NCBI GenBank assembly: GCA_046757205.1
Contig: JBHHXR010000021.1
Coordinates: 1 to 22,826, forward strand
DNA from: JBHHXR01 sp046757205
Lineage (GTDB): Bacteria; Pseudomonadota; Alphaproteobacteria; Rhodobacterales; Rhodobacteraceae
Direction: 5' to 3'
Length of the DNA: 22,826 bases
Both the position numbers and the translations under genes were made by a program. Shown here piece after piece: positions 1 to 7,567 of the stretch (its first letter is position 1; each line of letters starts with the position of its first letter). The notes beneath the pieces were generated by a model. The model saw nothing but the letters and a program-made list of their open reading frames with translations. It was not told the origin of the DNA and searched no databases.

Positions 1-168
1 GAAACAACGCCGCCCGCCGCCGAGGTTGCCGTTCTCGACGAACGAACCCGGGCGCGCATGCAGGGTTACGAGGGCGATCCTTGCAGCGAGTGCGGAAATT
101 TCACGCTGGTGCGCAACGGAACCTGCATGAATTGCAACACTTGCGGAGCGACGTCGGGTTGCAGTTGA
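1..168 (+). CDS. nrdJ: Adenosylcobalamin-dependent ribonucleotide reductase, C-terminal end (partial)
   Basis: The reading frame is open from the first base and ends at TGA 166-168, so only the last 55 residues are present. They contain the Cys-rich tail of class II (coenzyme B12-dependent) ribonucleotide reductases: GYEGDPCSECGNF, then a second block with CMNCNTCG and a final GCS. Six of the cysteines fall in a zinc-ribbon-like pattern. In this family the tail helps re-reduce the active-site cysteines after ribonucleotides are turned into deoxyribonucleotides. The catalytic barrel lies outside the window. A strong terminator follows about 95 bases after the stop. The family call rests on the tail only, but that tail is distinctive. 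Confidence 0.88.
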   Translation, partial: ETTPPAAEVAVLDERTRARMQGYEGDPCSECGNFTLVRNGTCMNCNTCGATSGCS

Positions 169-262
169 TGGCGAGGTGCCCGCCCGGTGGTTCGGGCACT
201 GCAAGCGTTCAGGCCGCAGGCAATGGAAAGAGCAGCAACGAGAGAGCCTGAAATGCGAATCT

Positions 263-291
263 GGGGGATGGGAAACCATCCCCCGTTTTTT
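263..291 (+). terminator. Rho-independent terminator of nrdJ
   Basis: A perfect 9-bp stem (GGGGGATGG at 263-271, CCATCCCCC at 276-284) closes a GAAA tetraloop and is followed by G and six T. The T-run is on the plus-strand side, so it ends nrdJ transcription. The same hairpin lies downstream of ilvH on the minus strand but has no T-run there. No other feature is visible between 169 and 315. Confidence 0.92.
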
Positions 292-315
292 CTCGCGCGG
301 CGCCTCTGGCAAGTG

Positions 316-876
316 TCAAGAACCCCGCATGATGGCCGCAACGCCGGTGCGGGCCATGTCCTTCAAACCCAGCGGCCGCATCAGGTCGACGAAGGCGTCG
401 ATTTTTTCCGGATTGCCGGTGATCTCGAAGACAAAACTCTCCAGCGTTGAATCGACCACGCGGGCGCGGAAAACCTCACCCGTGCGCATCGCTTCAACAC
501 GTTTTTCGCCTTTGCAGGAAACCTTTACAAGCGCAAGTTCACGTTCCACCGAAGGGCCTTCGACGGTCAGGTCATGGACGTCGTGCACCGGTACCAACCG
601 GCCAAGCTGCGCCTTGATCTGTTCGATCACTTCCGGCGTTCCGGTCGTCACCACGGTGATGCGCGAGCGGTGTCCGGTGTGGTCGGTCTCGGCCACGGTC
701 AGGCTTTCGATGTTGTAGCCGCGGCCCGAGAACAGGCCGATGACCCGCGCCAGCACCCCGGCTTCGTTATCCACGATCACCGCCAGCGTGTGCGTCTCGA
801 CGGTATCGCCGAGCGGGCTGCGAAGGTCGTAGGCACTGCGGCGCGACGTGCCCTTGCGGATTTTCAAAGCGCTCAT
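316..876 (-). CDS. ilvH: Acetolactate synthase small (regulatory) subunit
   Basis: This 186-residue protein is the regulatory subunit of acetohydroxyacid synthase. It binds the catalytic subunit and gives valine feedback control at the first shared step of Val/Leu/Ile synthesis. An N-terminal ACT domain (about residues 29-100) has the typical start HTLAVIVDNEAGVLARV, then GRGYNIESLTV. The C-terminal half, with RTGEVFRARVVD, matches the small-subunit C-terminal domain. Its ATG (874-876) overlaps the TGA of ilvB (873-875) as ATGA, so translation is probably coupled and gives matched subunit amounts. It is the last gene of the operon. The length is normal for the family. Confidence 0.95.
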   Translation of the reverse strand: MSALKIRKGTSRRSAYDLRSPLGDTVETHTLAVIVDNEAGVLARVIGLFSGRGYNIESLTVAETDHTGHRSRITVVTTGTPEVIEQIKAQLGRLVPVHDVHDLTVEGPSVERELALVKVSCKGEKRVEAMRTGEVFRARVVDSTLESFVFEITGNPEKIDAFVDLMRPLGLKDMARTGVAAIMRGS

Positions 877-2627
877 ACCAAAACGGCCCCCGACTTGTCG
901 ATTGCACCTTCCGACGAGGCCTCGCCCATGAGCATTTCGTTATGCGCCTTGCCCGACGGGATCATCGGAAAGCAGTTTTCATGTTTCTCCACCACACAAT
1001 CGACAACGACCGGCCCGTCATGCGCCAGCATCTCGCCGATCGCGTCGTCGAGATCGGCCGGGTCGTCGCACTGGATGCCTTTCCAGCCGAAGGCCTCCGC
1101 CAGTTTGACGAAATCGGGAAGCGATTCCGACCAGCTGTGGGAATAGCGTTCGCCGTGCAGGAGTTCCTGCCATTGCCGCACCATCCCCAGGCGTTCGTTG
1201 TTCAGTATGAATTGCTTGACCGGAAGCCGGAACTGCGCGGCGGTTCCCATCTCCTGCATGTTCATCAGCCAGCTCGCGTCGCCGGCGACATTGATGACAA
1301 GCGCATCGGGGTGGGCGATCTGAACCCCGATCGAGGCGGGAAACCCGTATCCCATCGTGCCAAGGCCGCCCGACGTCATCCAGCGGTTGGGTTCCTCGAA
1401 ACCCATGAACTGGGCGGCCCACATCTGGTGCTGGCCGACGTCGGTACAGATGTAGCGATCCCGGTGTTTTGTCAGCGCTTCCAGCCTTTGCAGCGCGTAT
1501 TGCGGCTTTATCGTCCTGGTGGAATTGGCGTAGTCTAGGCAATTGACACTTCGCCATTCCTCGATCTTTTTCCACCAGTCCGCGATTTCCGGGGCGCTGG
1601 TCTTGCGGCCCCGCGACTTCCAGATTTTCAGCATGTCCTCCAGAACATGGCCGATATCGCCGACGATCGGGATATCGACGTGGATGTTCTTGTTGATCGA
1701 AGACGGATCGATGTCGATATGAACCTTGAAGGAGCGGGGGCTGAATGCCTCTGTCCTGCCGGTTATGCGGTCGTCGAAACGCGCTCCGACGCACAGCATG
1801 AAGTCGCAGTCGTGCATCGCCCAGTTGGCCTCGTACGTTCCGTGCATTCCCAACATCCCGAGCCAGCCCTTTCCCGATGCCGGATAGGCGCCCAGACCCA
1901 TCAGCGTCGAGGTGACGGGGATGCCGGTGGCGTCGGCCAGCTCACGCAAGAGCTGGCTGGCGCCACGGCCCGAGTTGACGACGCCGCCGCCGGTGTAGAA
2001 CACCGGTTTCTTTGCCTTTTCCAGCATCTCGACGGCATGGGTTATCGCTTCCGTGTCGCCCTTGACCCGGGGCTGGTAATGCGAGACGCGCGCTTTGGCG
2101 GGTTTGACGTACTTGCCGGTGGCGAACTGCACGTCCTTGGGTATGTCGACGAGCACCGGGCCGGGGCGGCCGTGGGTGGCGACGTGGAAGGCCTGGTGGA
2201 TGGTGTCGGCCAGCATGTCGGTATCCTTGACCAGCCAGTTGTGCTTGGTGCAGGGCCGGGTGATGCCGACCGTGTCGGCCTCCTGAAACGCATCGTTGCC
2301 GATCATGAATGTCGGGACCTGCCCGGTGAGCACGACGAGCGGGATGGAATCCATCAGTGCGTCGGTCATGCCGGTCACCGCGTTCGTCGCTCCCGGGCCC
2401 GACGTGACGAGGACAACGCCGGGTTTTCCGGTCGAACGCGCGTAACCCTCCGCGGCGTGTGCCGCGCCCTGTTCGTGGCGCACCAGAATGTGCCGGATGT
2501 CGTTTTGCTGGAAGATCTCGTCATAGATCGGAAGCACGGCGCCGCCGGGATATCCGAATACGGTCTCGACGCCCTGGTCCTTGAGGGCCTGGACAACCAT
2601 TTGCGCGCCGGTCATCTGACGGGTCAT
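873..2627 (-). CDS. ilvB: Acetolactate synthase large (catalytic) subunit
   Basis: This is the thiamine-diphosphate enzyme that condenses pyruvate with pyruvate or 2-oxobutyrate, the first step of branched-chain amino acid synthesis. The 584-residue form starts at MTRQMTGAQM and has the usual length. The catalytic glutamate is E52 in VRHEQGAAH. GYPGGA near residue 25 and the ThDP/Mg motif starting VAGDASWLMN and ending with paired Asn (FILNN) are intact. I chose ATG 2625-2627 because GGAG lies six bases upstream. The frame stays open to 2717, but that extension reads through the attenuator terminator and cannot be the normal start. An ATG four codons upstream (MEKK) is a possible alternative. 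The gene could equally be called ilvI or ilvG. Confidence 0.95.
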   Translation of the reverse strand: MTRQMTGAQMVVQALKDQGVETVFGYPGGAVLPIYDEIFQQNDIRHILVRHEQGAAHAAEGYARSTGKPGVVLVTSGPGATNAVTGMTDALMDSIPLVVLTGQVPTFMIGNDAFQEADTVGITRPCTKHNWLVKDTDMLADTIHQAFHVATHGRPGPVLVDIPKDVQFATGKYVKPAKARVSHYQPRVKGDTEAITHAVEMLEKAKKPVFYTGGGVVNSGRGASQLLRELADATGIPVTSTLMGLGAYPASGKGWLGMLGMHGTYEANWAMHDCDFMLCVGARFDDRITGRTEAFSPRSFKVHIDIDPSSINKNIHVDIPIVGDIGHVLEDMLKIWKSRGRKTSAPEIADWWKKIEEWRSVNCLDYANSTRTIKPQYALQRLEALTKHRDRYICTDVGQHQMWAAQFMGFEEPNRWMTSGGLGTMGYGFPASIGVQIAHPDALVINVAGDASWLMNMQEMGTAAQFRLPVKQFILNNERLGMVRQWQELLHGERYSHSWSESLPDFVKLAEAFGWKGIQCDDPADLDDAIGEMLAHDGPVVVDCVVEKHENCFPMIPSGKAHNEMLMGEASSEGAIDKSGAVLV

Positions 2628-2688
2628 TTTCTTCTCCATTTTCTTTTTCGGGCCGGGCCCGGCGCCCACACAATTCGGGCACAAAAAA

Positions 2689-2741
2689 ACCCCCTGATCG
2701 GGGGTCAGCGGCGCCAATTCGATCAGGATGCCCTCGCATCC
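2689..2741 (-). promoter_or_regulatory. ilvB transcription attenuator (terminator/antiterminator switch)
   Basis: Read on the minus strand, three competing structures are visible. The terminator is CCCCC (2704-2700), loop GATCA, GGGGG (2694-2690), then seven T (2689-2683). The antiterminator is a perfect 8-bp pairing of CCTGATCG (2727-2720) with CGATCAGG (2700-2693), which uses up the terminator loop and part of its 3' arm. Upstream, GGATGC (2741-2736) pairs with GCATCC (2731-2726) around a four-base loop and shares two bases with the antiterminator. With the Leu/Val/Ile codons of the upstream leader peptide, this is a complete ribosome-mediated attenuation layout. The terminator ends about 55 bases before the ilvB start. 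Which structure forms under starvation is inferred. Confidence 0.85.
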
Positions 2742-2747
2742 GCCGAT

Positions 2748-2783
2748 TCAGGCGCCTCCCAAGATTACCACGAGGTTATTCAT
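2748..2783 (-). CDS. ilvB operon leader peptide (MNNLVVILGGA)
   Basis: This tiny frame runs from ATG (2783-2781) to TGA (2750-2748) and encodes 11 residues, MNNLVVILGGA. Codons 4 to 8 are Leu-Val-Val-Ile-Leu, all end products of the pathway the operon serves. GGAG lies eight bases before the ATG. A good promoter sits just upstream, and the attenuator hairpins begin seven bases after the stop. Ribosome stalling at these codons when charged branched-chain tRNAs are scarce would favour the antiterminator. The peptide probably has no function beyond its translation. It is too short for ordinary gene callers. Confidence 0.85.
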   Translation of the reverse strand: MNNLVVILGGA

Positions 2784-2803
2784 CCAACGTTCTCCGTGCC
2801 ATA

Positions 2804-2832
2804 CTTGTAGGCACGCCGTCTCGTCCGGTCAA
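2804..2832 (-). promoter_or_regulatory. Promoter of the ilvB-ilvH operon
   Basis: On the minus strand, TTGACC (2832-2827) and TACAAG (2809-2804) are separated by exactly 17 bases and resemble sigma-70 -35 and -10 boxes (five of six and four of six matches). Transcription would start near 2797, only about two bases before the GGAG of the leader peptide, as expected for an attenuated leader. The rest of the 303-base gap up to 3086 holds the TRAP operon promoter region and no gene. Confidence 0.7.
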
Positions 2833-2938
2833 CCATGCGGCACGATTTTTGTGCGCGCCGGCCAATTCGGCGGGTCGCGCGGTTCAACGAAGGACCGATG
2901 CCACGCGGCTTCACATTCACCCTGTTACGTCGCGTTGG

Positions 2939-2967
2939 CGAAATTCGGCGCTCGAAAGCCGAAATTC
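2939..2967. repeat. Tandem direct repeat CGAAATTC with 21-bp spacing
   Basis: CGAAATTC occurs at 2939-2946 and again at 2960-2967, a 21-bp period (two helical turns) in the intergenic region between the divergent ilv and TRAP operons. Part of the second copy also forms a small inverted pair (TTCGGC/GCCGAA) with sequence after the first. It could be a binding site for a regulator of the TRAP operon, whose proposed start site is about 90-110 bp downstream. No regulator gene lies next to it. Confidence 0.35.
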
Positions 2968-3017
2968 TTTGGTTTTGTGGTGAATCGCCCTGACAAACCG
3001 GGTTTTCCTTGCCGCCT

Positions 3018-3046
3018 TTGATGGCTAAGGTGCCTGTGCTTACAAA
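3018..3046 (+). promoter_or_regulatory. Candidate promoter of the TRAP operon
   Basis: TTGATG (3018-3023) and TACAAA (3041-3046) are spaced by 17 bases, each with four of six matches to the sigma-70 consensus. Transcription would begin around 3053, about 34 bases before the start codon. It is the best plus-strand pair I found in this gap, but it is weaker than the ilv promoter. Confidence 0.45.
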
Positions 3047-3049
3047 CCT

Positions 3050-3070
3050 GCCCGGCACGGAACGCCGGGC
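3050..3070 (+). other. 5' UTR hairpin ahead of the TRAP binding-protein gene
   Basis: GCCCGGC (3050-3056) and GCCGGGC (3064-3070) form a 7-bp GC stem with a 7-base loop, right at the predicted 5' end of the mRNA and a few bases before the strong ribosome site AGGGAGGA. A 5' hairpin in this place could protect the transcript from decay. There is no T-run, so it is not a terminator. Confidence 0.4.
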
Positions 3071-3086
3071 TTCAAGGGAGGAATAC

Positions 3087-4172
3087 ATGGACCGTCGTTC
3101 ATTTCTGAAAGCCACCGCTATCGGTGGCACAACCGCTGCCGCGACATCGCTGGCGGCGCCTGCGGTGGCGCAGGGCAAAGTCAAGCTGACCATGGTCACG
3201 TCCTGGGGCCGCGGCCTCGCCGGCGTGTTCGACGCGGCAGCCAAGGTTGCCGAAAACGTCAACGCCATGTCTGACGGCTCGCTGGAAATCGAAGTGAAGG
3301 CCGCCGGCGAACTGGTTGGCGCGTTTGAGGTCTTCGACGCAGTGACCTCGGGTCAGGCCGATATGTATCACGCGGCCGATTACTATTTCATCAGCCAGCA
3401 TCCGGCGTTGGCGTTCTTCACCGGCGTGCCCTTCGGCATGACGGCGACCGAGCAGAACAACTGGTATTATCATGGCAACGGCCAGAAGTATCACGATACC
3501 GTGGGCGAGATTTTCGGCCTCAAGTCGTTCCTGGCGGGCAACACCGGCACCCAGGCCGGCGGCTGGTTCCGCAAGGAAATCAACGGGCCGGAAGACTTCA
3601 AGGGCCTGAAATTCCGTATGCCAGGCCTCGGCGGCAAGGCACTCGGCTACATGGGCGCATCAGTGCAGAACCTGCCCGGTTCGGAAGTGTACCAGGCGCT
3701 GGCGTCGGGCGCCATCGATGGCACCGAGTGGATCGGCCCTTGGGCCGACGAAAAAGCCGGCTTCCAGGAGATCACCAAGTTCTTCTACACCGCCGGATTC
3801 CACGAGCCTTCTGCTGGTCTGACGCTGTCTGTGAACCGCGACGTTTTCAACGGTCTGTCGGCGTCGCACCAGAAGATGATCGAGATCGCAGCGGGTCACG
3901 CCAACGTCTGGAACCTCAGCCAGTACCTGATGAACAACGGCGCGGCGCTGCAGCGCCTCAAGTCCGGTGGCGTCAAGGTTCTTGAGTTCCCCGACAGCGT
4001 CTGGGATGCCTTCGGCGTGGGCGCGCAGAAAGTCTATGACGAATTCATGGGCGATGACCTGTTCGCGGAGATCTTCAACGACTACCGCGAATCGATGGCG
4101 GCTTCGTCAAGCTGGTTGTCGGTGTCGATTGGTGCCTACCGGGCACAGCGCGATCGCGTTCTCGGCGGCTGA
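3087..4172 (+). CDS. TRAP transporter substrate-binding protein, TakP-like (probable 2-oxoacid/carboxylate binder)
   Basis: This is a 361-residue periplasmic binding protein of the DctP family, COG4663-like. The start at ATG 3087 follows AGGGAGGA; an in-frame start at 3009 would add 26 residues ahead of the signal peptide. The N-terminus is a twin-arginine signal (DRRSFLK, residues 2-8) with probable cleavage after AVAQG, near residue 30. Q156, R177 (KFRMPG), E214-W215 (GTEWIGPW) and E240 fall at the positions I recall for the sodium and carboxylate site of TakP of Rhodobacter sphaeroides, which binds pyruvate and related 2-oxo acids. This suggests a similar ligand, but specificity within the family varies. 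It is the first gene of the operon; a strong intergenic hairpin follows it. Confidence 0.85.
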   Translation: MDRRSFLKATAIGGTTAAATSLAAPAVAQGKVKLTMVTSWGRGLAGVFDAAAKVAENVNAMSDGSLEIEVKAAGELVGAFEVFDAVTSGQADMYHAADYYFISQHPALAFFTGVPFGMTATEQNNWYYHGNGQKYHDTVGEIFGLKSFLAGNTGTQAGGWFRKEINGPEDFKGLKFRMPGLGGKALGYMGASVQNLPGSEVYQALASGAIDGTEWIGPWADEKAGFQEITKFFYTAGFHEPSAGLTLSVNRDVFNGLSASHQKMIEIAAGHANVWNLSQYLMNNGAALQRLKSGGVKVLEFPDSVWDAFGVGAQKVYDEFMGDDLFAEIFNDYRESMAASSSWLSVSIGAYRAQRDRVLGG

Positions 4173-4197
4173 TCCGCGCCAGATCACTCTTTGACTT

Positions 4198-4219
4198 CCC
4201 CCGGACCAGGTTCCGGGGG
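4198..4219 (+). other. Intercistronic hairpin between TRAP binding protein and permease genes
   Basis: CCCCCGGA (4198-4205) and TCCGGGGG (4212-4219) form an 8-bp perfect stem with a 6-base loop, extendable by a T-A pair. No T-run follows, so read-through into the permease genes is expected. Hairpins in this position often protect the 3' end of the binding-protein message so that more of it is made than of the membrane subunits. Confidence 0.6.
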
Positions 4220-4269
4220 AGGTTCCGGCGTGCAGCCCCGCATGACAGACGATTACCCGGAGGGCCGAC

Positions 4270-5181
4270 ATGGTCGATAGTATCGTTTGGTTTTTCACCA
4301 ACATCGCCATGGGGATTTTCAATTTTTTCTATGCAGTCACCCATCCGGGCCTGTGGCTGGACTGGTCTGACAAGCAATCGCTGATGCGTTTCATTTATTA
4401 CGGAGCCTCGCAGGAGCTGTTCTTCGTAGTATTCGATGCCTTTGTGATTCTGACCGGTCTGGGCCTGTGGCGCCGCCAGATCATGTGGGGGGTGGTCCGG
4501 GTGCTGGAGGCCGTCAACAACAGCGTCGGCCGGTTTGCCGCCTGGGCCGGGCTGCTGATGGTGACGCAGCAGATCGTCATCATCTTTCTGCAGCGCATCT
4601 TCCGGGTGGCCGATATCTCGGTCGGGCCGTTCGGCTGGGTCGTGAAGATGGACCTGAGCTGGTACGGCGAGGAACTCAAGTTCTACAACGCCATCATCGT
4701 CGCGCTGGCCTGCGGCTATACGTTCATCCAGGGCGGCCACGTGCGGGTTGACCTGTTCTACGCCAGCGCCAGGTTCCGTACCAAGAAGGTGATCGACATG
4801 TTCGGATCGCTGTTCTTCATGATCCCGGCGATGACGCTGATCTGGCTCTATGCGTGGAATTTCATGTGGCGGCACATGATCACGCCTAAAGTATCCGCTT
4901 CCGACAAGCTTGAGTTGATGCTGCGCAAGGCGCGGATCGTGAAATGGCATGTGGAAACCATCGGGTTCTCGCCCAACGGCTTCAACGGCTATTTCCTGTT
5001 CAAGGTCCTGCTGGTGGCGTTCACGTTCCTGATGTTCGTGCAGGCCATCGCCTTTTTCTACCGCTCGCTGCTGGAATACCGGGAAGGGCCGGAGTCGGCG
5101 GGCAAGTATCTCGACAAGGACAAGGTCAGCGACGACCTGGAAGAAGCGGTAAGCGAAGTGCTTGAAGAAGCGCATTTCTGA
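4270..5181 (+). CDS. TRAP transporter small permease (DctQ family), enlarged
   Basis: This 303-residue membrane protein is the small subunit that joins the large permease in sodium-driven TRAP uptake. The DctQ core runs from about residue 75 to 270: VLEAVNNSVGRFAAW opens it, and CGYTFIQGGHVRVDLFY (148-164) is the family hallmark. Usual members are about 160-200 residues. Here an N-terminal extension (1-74) adds two likely membrane helices, and a hydrophilic stretch (about 205-240) lies between the last two core helices. The C-terminal tail (270-303) is highly charged. GGAGGG precedes the ATG, and the gene ends 15 bases before the large permease. The enlargement is mirrored in the next gene. 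Confidence 0.87.
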   Translation: MVDSIVWFFTNIAMGIFNFFYAVTHPGLWLDWSDKQSLMRFIYYGASQELFFVVFDAFVILTGLGLWRRQIMWGVVRVLEAVNNSVGRFAAWAGLLMVTQQIVIIFLQRIFRVADISVGPFGWVVKMDLSWYGEELKFYNAIIVALACGYTFIQGGHVRVDLFYASARFRTKKVIDMFGSLFFMIPAMTLIWLYAWNFMWRHMITPKVSASDKLELMLRKARIVKWHVETIGFSPNGFNGYFLFKVLLVAFTFLMFVQAIAFFYRSLLEYREGPESAGKYLDKDKVSDDLEEAVSEVLEEAHF

Positions 5182-5196
5182 CGGGGGACAGACGGC

Positions 5197-7554
5197 ATGT
5201 TGTTCGGACTCGATGGGGTCGAAATCGGTCTCATCATCATCGGTATCAGCCTGTTCGGCGGCATCATGTCGGGCTTTCCGGTGGCGTTCGCTATCGGCGG
5301 GTCAGCGCTGATATCCTTCGCGATCCTTGCGACCCTCGACAGTGCCGGGGTACTGACGCACGCGGCAATTGATACATCGAGCGACCAATACCGCGACTTG
5401 GTCGACCAGGGCGTTTCGTCTCTCTATATTTCCCAATTCCGCTACCCCGACATTCCAACAATTACGCAGCCGCTTTTCGAGGGCGGCTGGGAACGCGCGG
5501 TGGACCGCAGCCTGAGCTTTATCGTCAATCGGCTCAACGAACGCGTGCTGGCCGGCCCGTCGATCGAGACGCTGCTGGCGGTGCTGATGTTCGTCATGAT
5601 GGGAATCACGCTGGAGCGCTCGAAGATCGCCAACGATCTGCTTACCACCATGGCCCGGGTTTTCGGCCCGCTGCCCGGCGGTCTCGCCGTCGCGGTGGTC
5701 GCGGTCGGCGCGTTTCTTGCGGCTTCGACCGGTATCGTCGGCGCGACCGTTGTTACCATGGGCCTCTTGTCCCTGCCGACGATGCTGCGCCACAACTATT
5801 CGCCTGAACTTGCGACCGGGGTGATCGCCGCATCGGGCACGCTCGGGCAGATCATTCCGCCGTCCATCGTCATTGTGCTTCTGGGAACGCTTGCCGGCGA
5901 CCTCTACGCCGCGGCACAGGAGATCCGCGCGTCAGCGGCGGGCTGCTCGGACGCCCTGACCTATCTTGGGCAGGCCGCCGTGCTTTCGGTCGGCACTTTG
6001 TTCCAGGCCGCGATCCTGCCCGGCATAATGCTGGCCCTGCTCTATGGCATCTACGCTTTCGGGTACGCGTTGCTCAATCCCGAGAAGGCGCCGCCGGTGC
6101 GTGGCGAATCGGTCAGCGGCGAGATGATCACCCGCAACTGGGGCCTGACATGGTTCCTTGCGGTGCCTGCCGGTCTGATCCTTGTCTCGGTGGCCGCGGC
6201 GTTCCTGAACATCGTCGGCAGCCAGAATGTCACGGTCAGTTCCTATTCGGAAACCGCCGAGCAGCCGGTGCTGCGAACGCATGTCTCCGAACAGTGCAAG
6301 GCATCGCTCATAGATCTGCACGGCCAGGAGACCTGGGATCTTGCCGTCAAGCAGCAGGCAGTTCTCGACGCGGCCGGCGGGCAACAGACGAGCCACAAGT
6401 TGTCGCCGGAAGAGCAGGCGGCGCAGCTCGAGAAAAACGTTGCCGGCGCAGCGCCGATCGGGTCGGGCGTGCTTGCCGGATTCCTGATCCTGTCGCTGGT
6501 CATGACAACGGCGCGGGGCGTGGTGCCATCGGCCGATCCTCGGCCGCTCTACATTGGCGGTCTCGGCGTTGTGCTGGCACTGCTGAGCGACATCCTGTTC
6601 ATCGGGCCGCTTACGTCGCCGGGTGTCTCTTTCCTGATTCTGGCGATCCCGATTGCCGTGACACTCTACGGCTGTCGCCACGCGGCGGCATTGCTGGCGA
6701 GCAACGAGTTGCTGCGCGTGGTCTTTCCGCCGCTGGTCCTGATAGTGGCGGTGCTGGGTTCAATCCTCGGCGGCATCACCAACCCGACCCCGGCCGCGGC
6801 CCTCGGTGCCGGCGGGGCGATCATGCTGGCCGCCTACCGCAAGCTGCAGGAAGAGCACGGCAACGGCAAGATCATCCTGATGGCCAGTTTCGCCGTGGTC
6901 ATCATGATCCTCGTCGGGATCAATTTCGATCTGCGAACCAGCGTCGAACATGTCGGGTTCGAGAACTGGGTGGCCTTCCTGGTGGCGCTGGCGGCCTATC
7001 ACGTCGCAATGGCCGGTTTCTTCTATGGCTGCTGGATCCTGTGGAAGACTGCCGTCCTGTCGCCCGTCGTGCGTGAAACGGCGAAAGTCACGTCGATGGT
7101 GTTCACCATCCTTCTGGGGTCCCAGATCCTGAACCTGGTGGTGATCTCGTTCGGCGGAGAGGACTACATTCAGGACTTCCTGCGCTCGTTCGACCGCGAA
7201 TGGGTGGTGTTCCTGATCGTCATGCTGGTGCTGTTCTTCCTCGGTTTCGTGCTCGATTTCCTGGAAATCATCTACATCGTCATTCCCATCGTCGGCCCGG
7301 TCATCTACGGCGGCACGCTCGACCCGAAATGGGTGACGATCATGATCGCGGTCAACCTGCAAACCAGTTTCCTGACGCCGCCCTTCGGTTTCGCACTGTT
7401 TTATCTGCGCGGCGTTGCGCCGCCATCCGTTACGACGGGGCATATCTACCGCGGCATCGTTCCGTTCGTCCTGATCCAGGTGGTGGGGCTGGCGCTTCTG
7501 TGGACGTTCCCGTGGGTCGTCACCATCGTACCGGCGCTGTTGCCGGGCGGCTGA
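5197..7554 (+). CDS. TRAP transporter large permease (DctM family), with three large insertions
   Basis: This 785-residue protein is the channel subunit of the transporter; normal DctM proteins have about 425-450 residues. Core blocks are clear: ARVFGPLPGGLA, STGIVGATVVTMGL, SGTLGQIIPPS, GSILGGITNPTPAAALGA, and near the C-terminus NLQTSFLTPPFGFALFYLRG. Relative to the usual core there are extra segments at about 49-120 (largely hydrophilic), 302-505 (with several likely helices and a soluble part around 343-420), and 551-627 (two more helices). The frame is intact and codon use looks like the neighbours, so these are not assembly artefacts I can see. GGGGGA precedes the ATG. The gene ends only 13 bases from convergent bpt, with no clear terminator. 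Confidence 0.87.
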   Translation: MLFGLDGVEIGLIIIGISLFGGIMSGFPVAFAIGGSALISFAILATLDSAGVLTHAAIDTSSDQYRDLVDQGVSSLYISQFRYPDIPTITQPLFEGGWERAVDRSLSFIVNRLNERVLAGPSIETLLAVLMFVMMGITLERSKIANDLLTTMARVFGPLPGGLAVAVVAVGAFLAASTGIVGATVVTMGLLSLPTMLRHNYSPELATGVIAASGTLGQIIPPSIVIVLLGTLAGDLYAAAQEIRASAAGCSDALTYLGQAAVLSVGTLFQAAILPGIMLALLYGIYAFGYALLNPEKAPPVRGESVSGEMITRNWGLTWFLAVPAGLILVSVAAAFLNIVGSQNVTVSSYSETAEQPVLRTHVSEQCKASLIDLHGQETWDLAVKQQAVLDAAGGQQTSHKLSPEEQAAQLEKNVAGAAPIGSGVLAGFLILSLVMTTARGVVPSADPRPLYIGGLGVVLALLSDILFIGPLTSPGVSFLILAIPIAVTLYGCRHAAALLASNELLRVVFPPLVLIVAVLGSILGGITNPTPAAALGAGGAIMLAAYRKLQEEHGNGKIILMASFAVVIMILVGINFDLRTSVEHVGFENWVAFLVALAAYHVAMAGFFYGCWILWKTAVLSPVVRETAKVTSMVFTILLGSQILNLVVISFGGEDYIQDFLRSFDREWVVFLIVMLVLFFLGFVLDFLEIIYIVIPIVGPVIYGGTLDPKWVTIMIAVNLQTSFLTPPFGFALFYLRGVAPPSVTTGHIYRGIVPFVLIQVVGLALLWTFPWVVTIVPALLPGG

Positions 7555-7567
7555 CGGCGAACCCGGC

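Noticed and set aside
2628..2717. Extra 30 N-terminal residues of ilvB in the longest open frame
   Set aside because: The stretch includes the attenuator terminator and lacks a suitable ribosome site. The conserved protein starts at 2627.
1647..2810. Long plus-strand open frame of 387 residues opposite ilvB
   Set aside because: It is the antisense shadow of a confidently identified gene, has low-complexity Arg/His/Asp-rich sequence, and matches no family I recognise.
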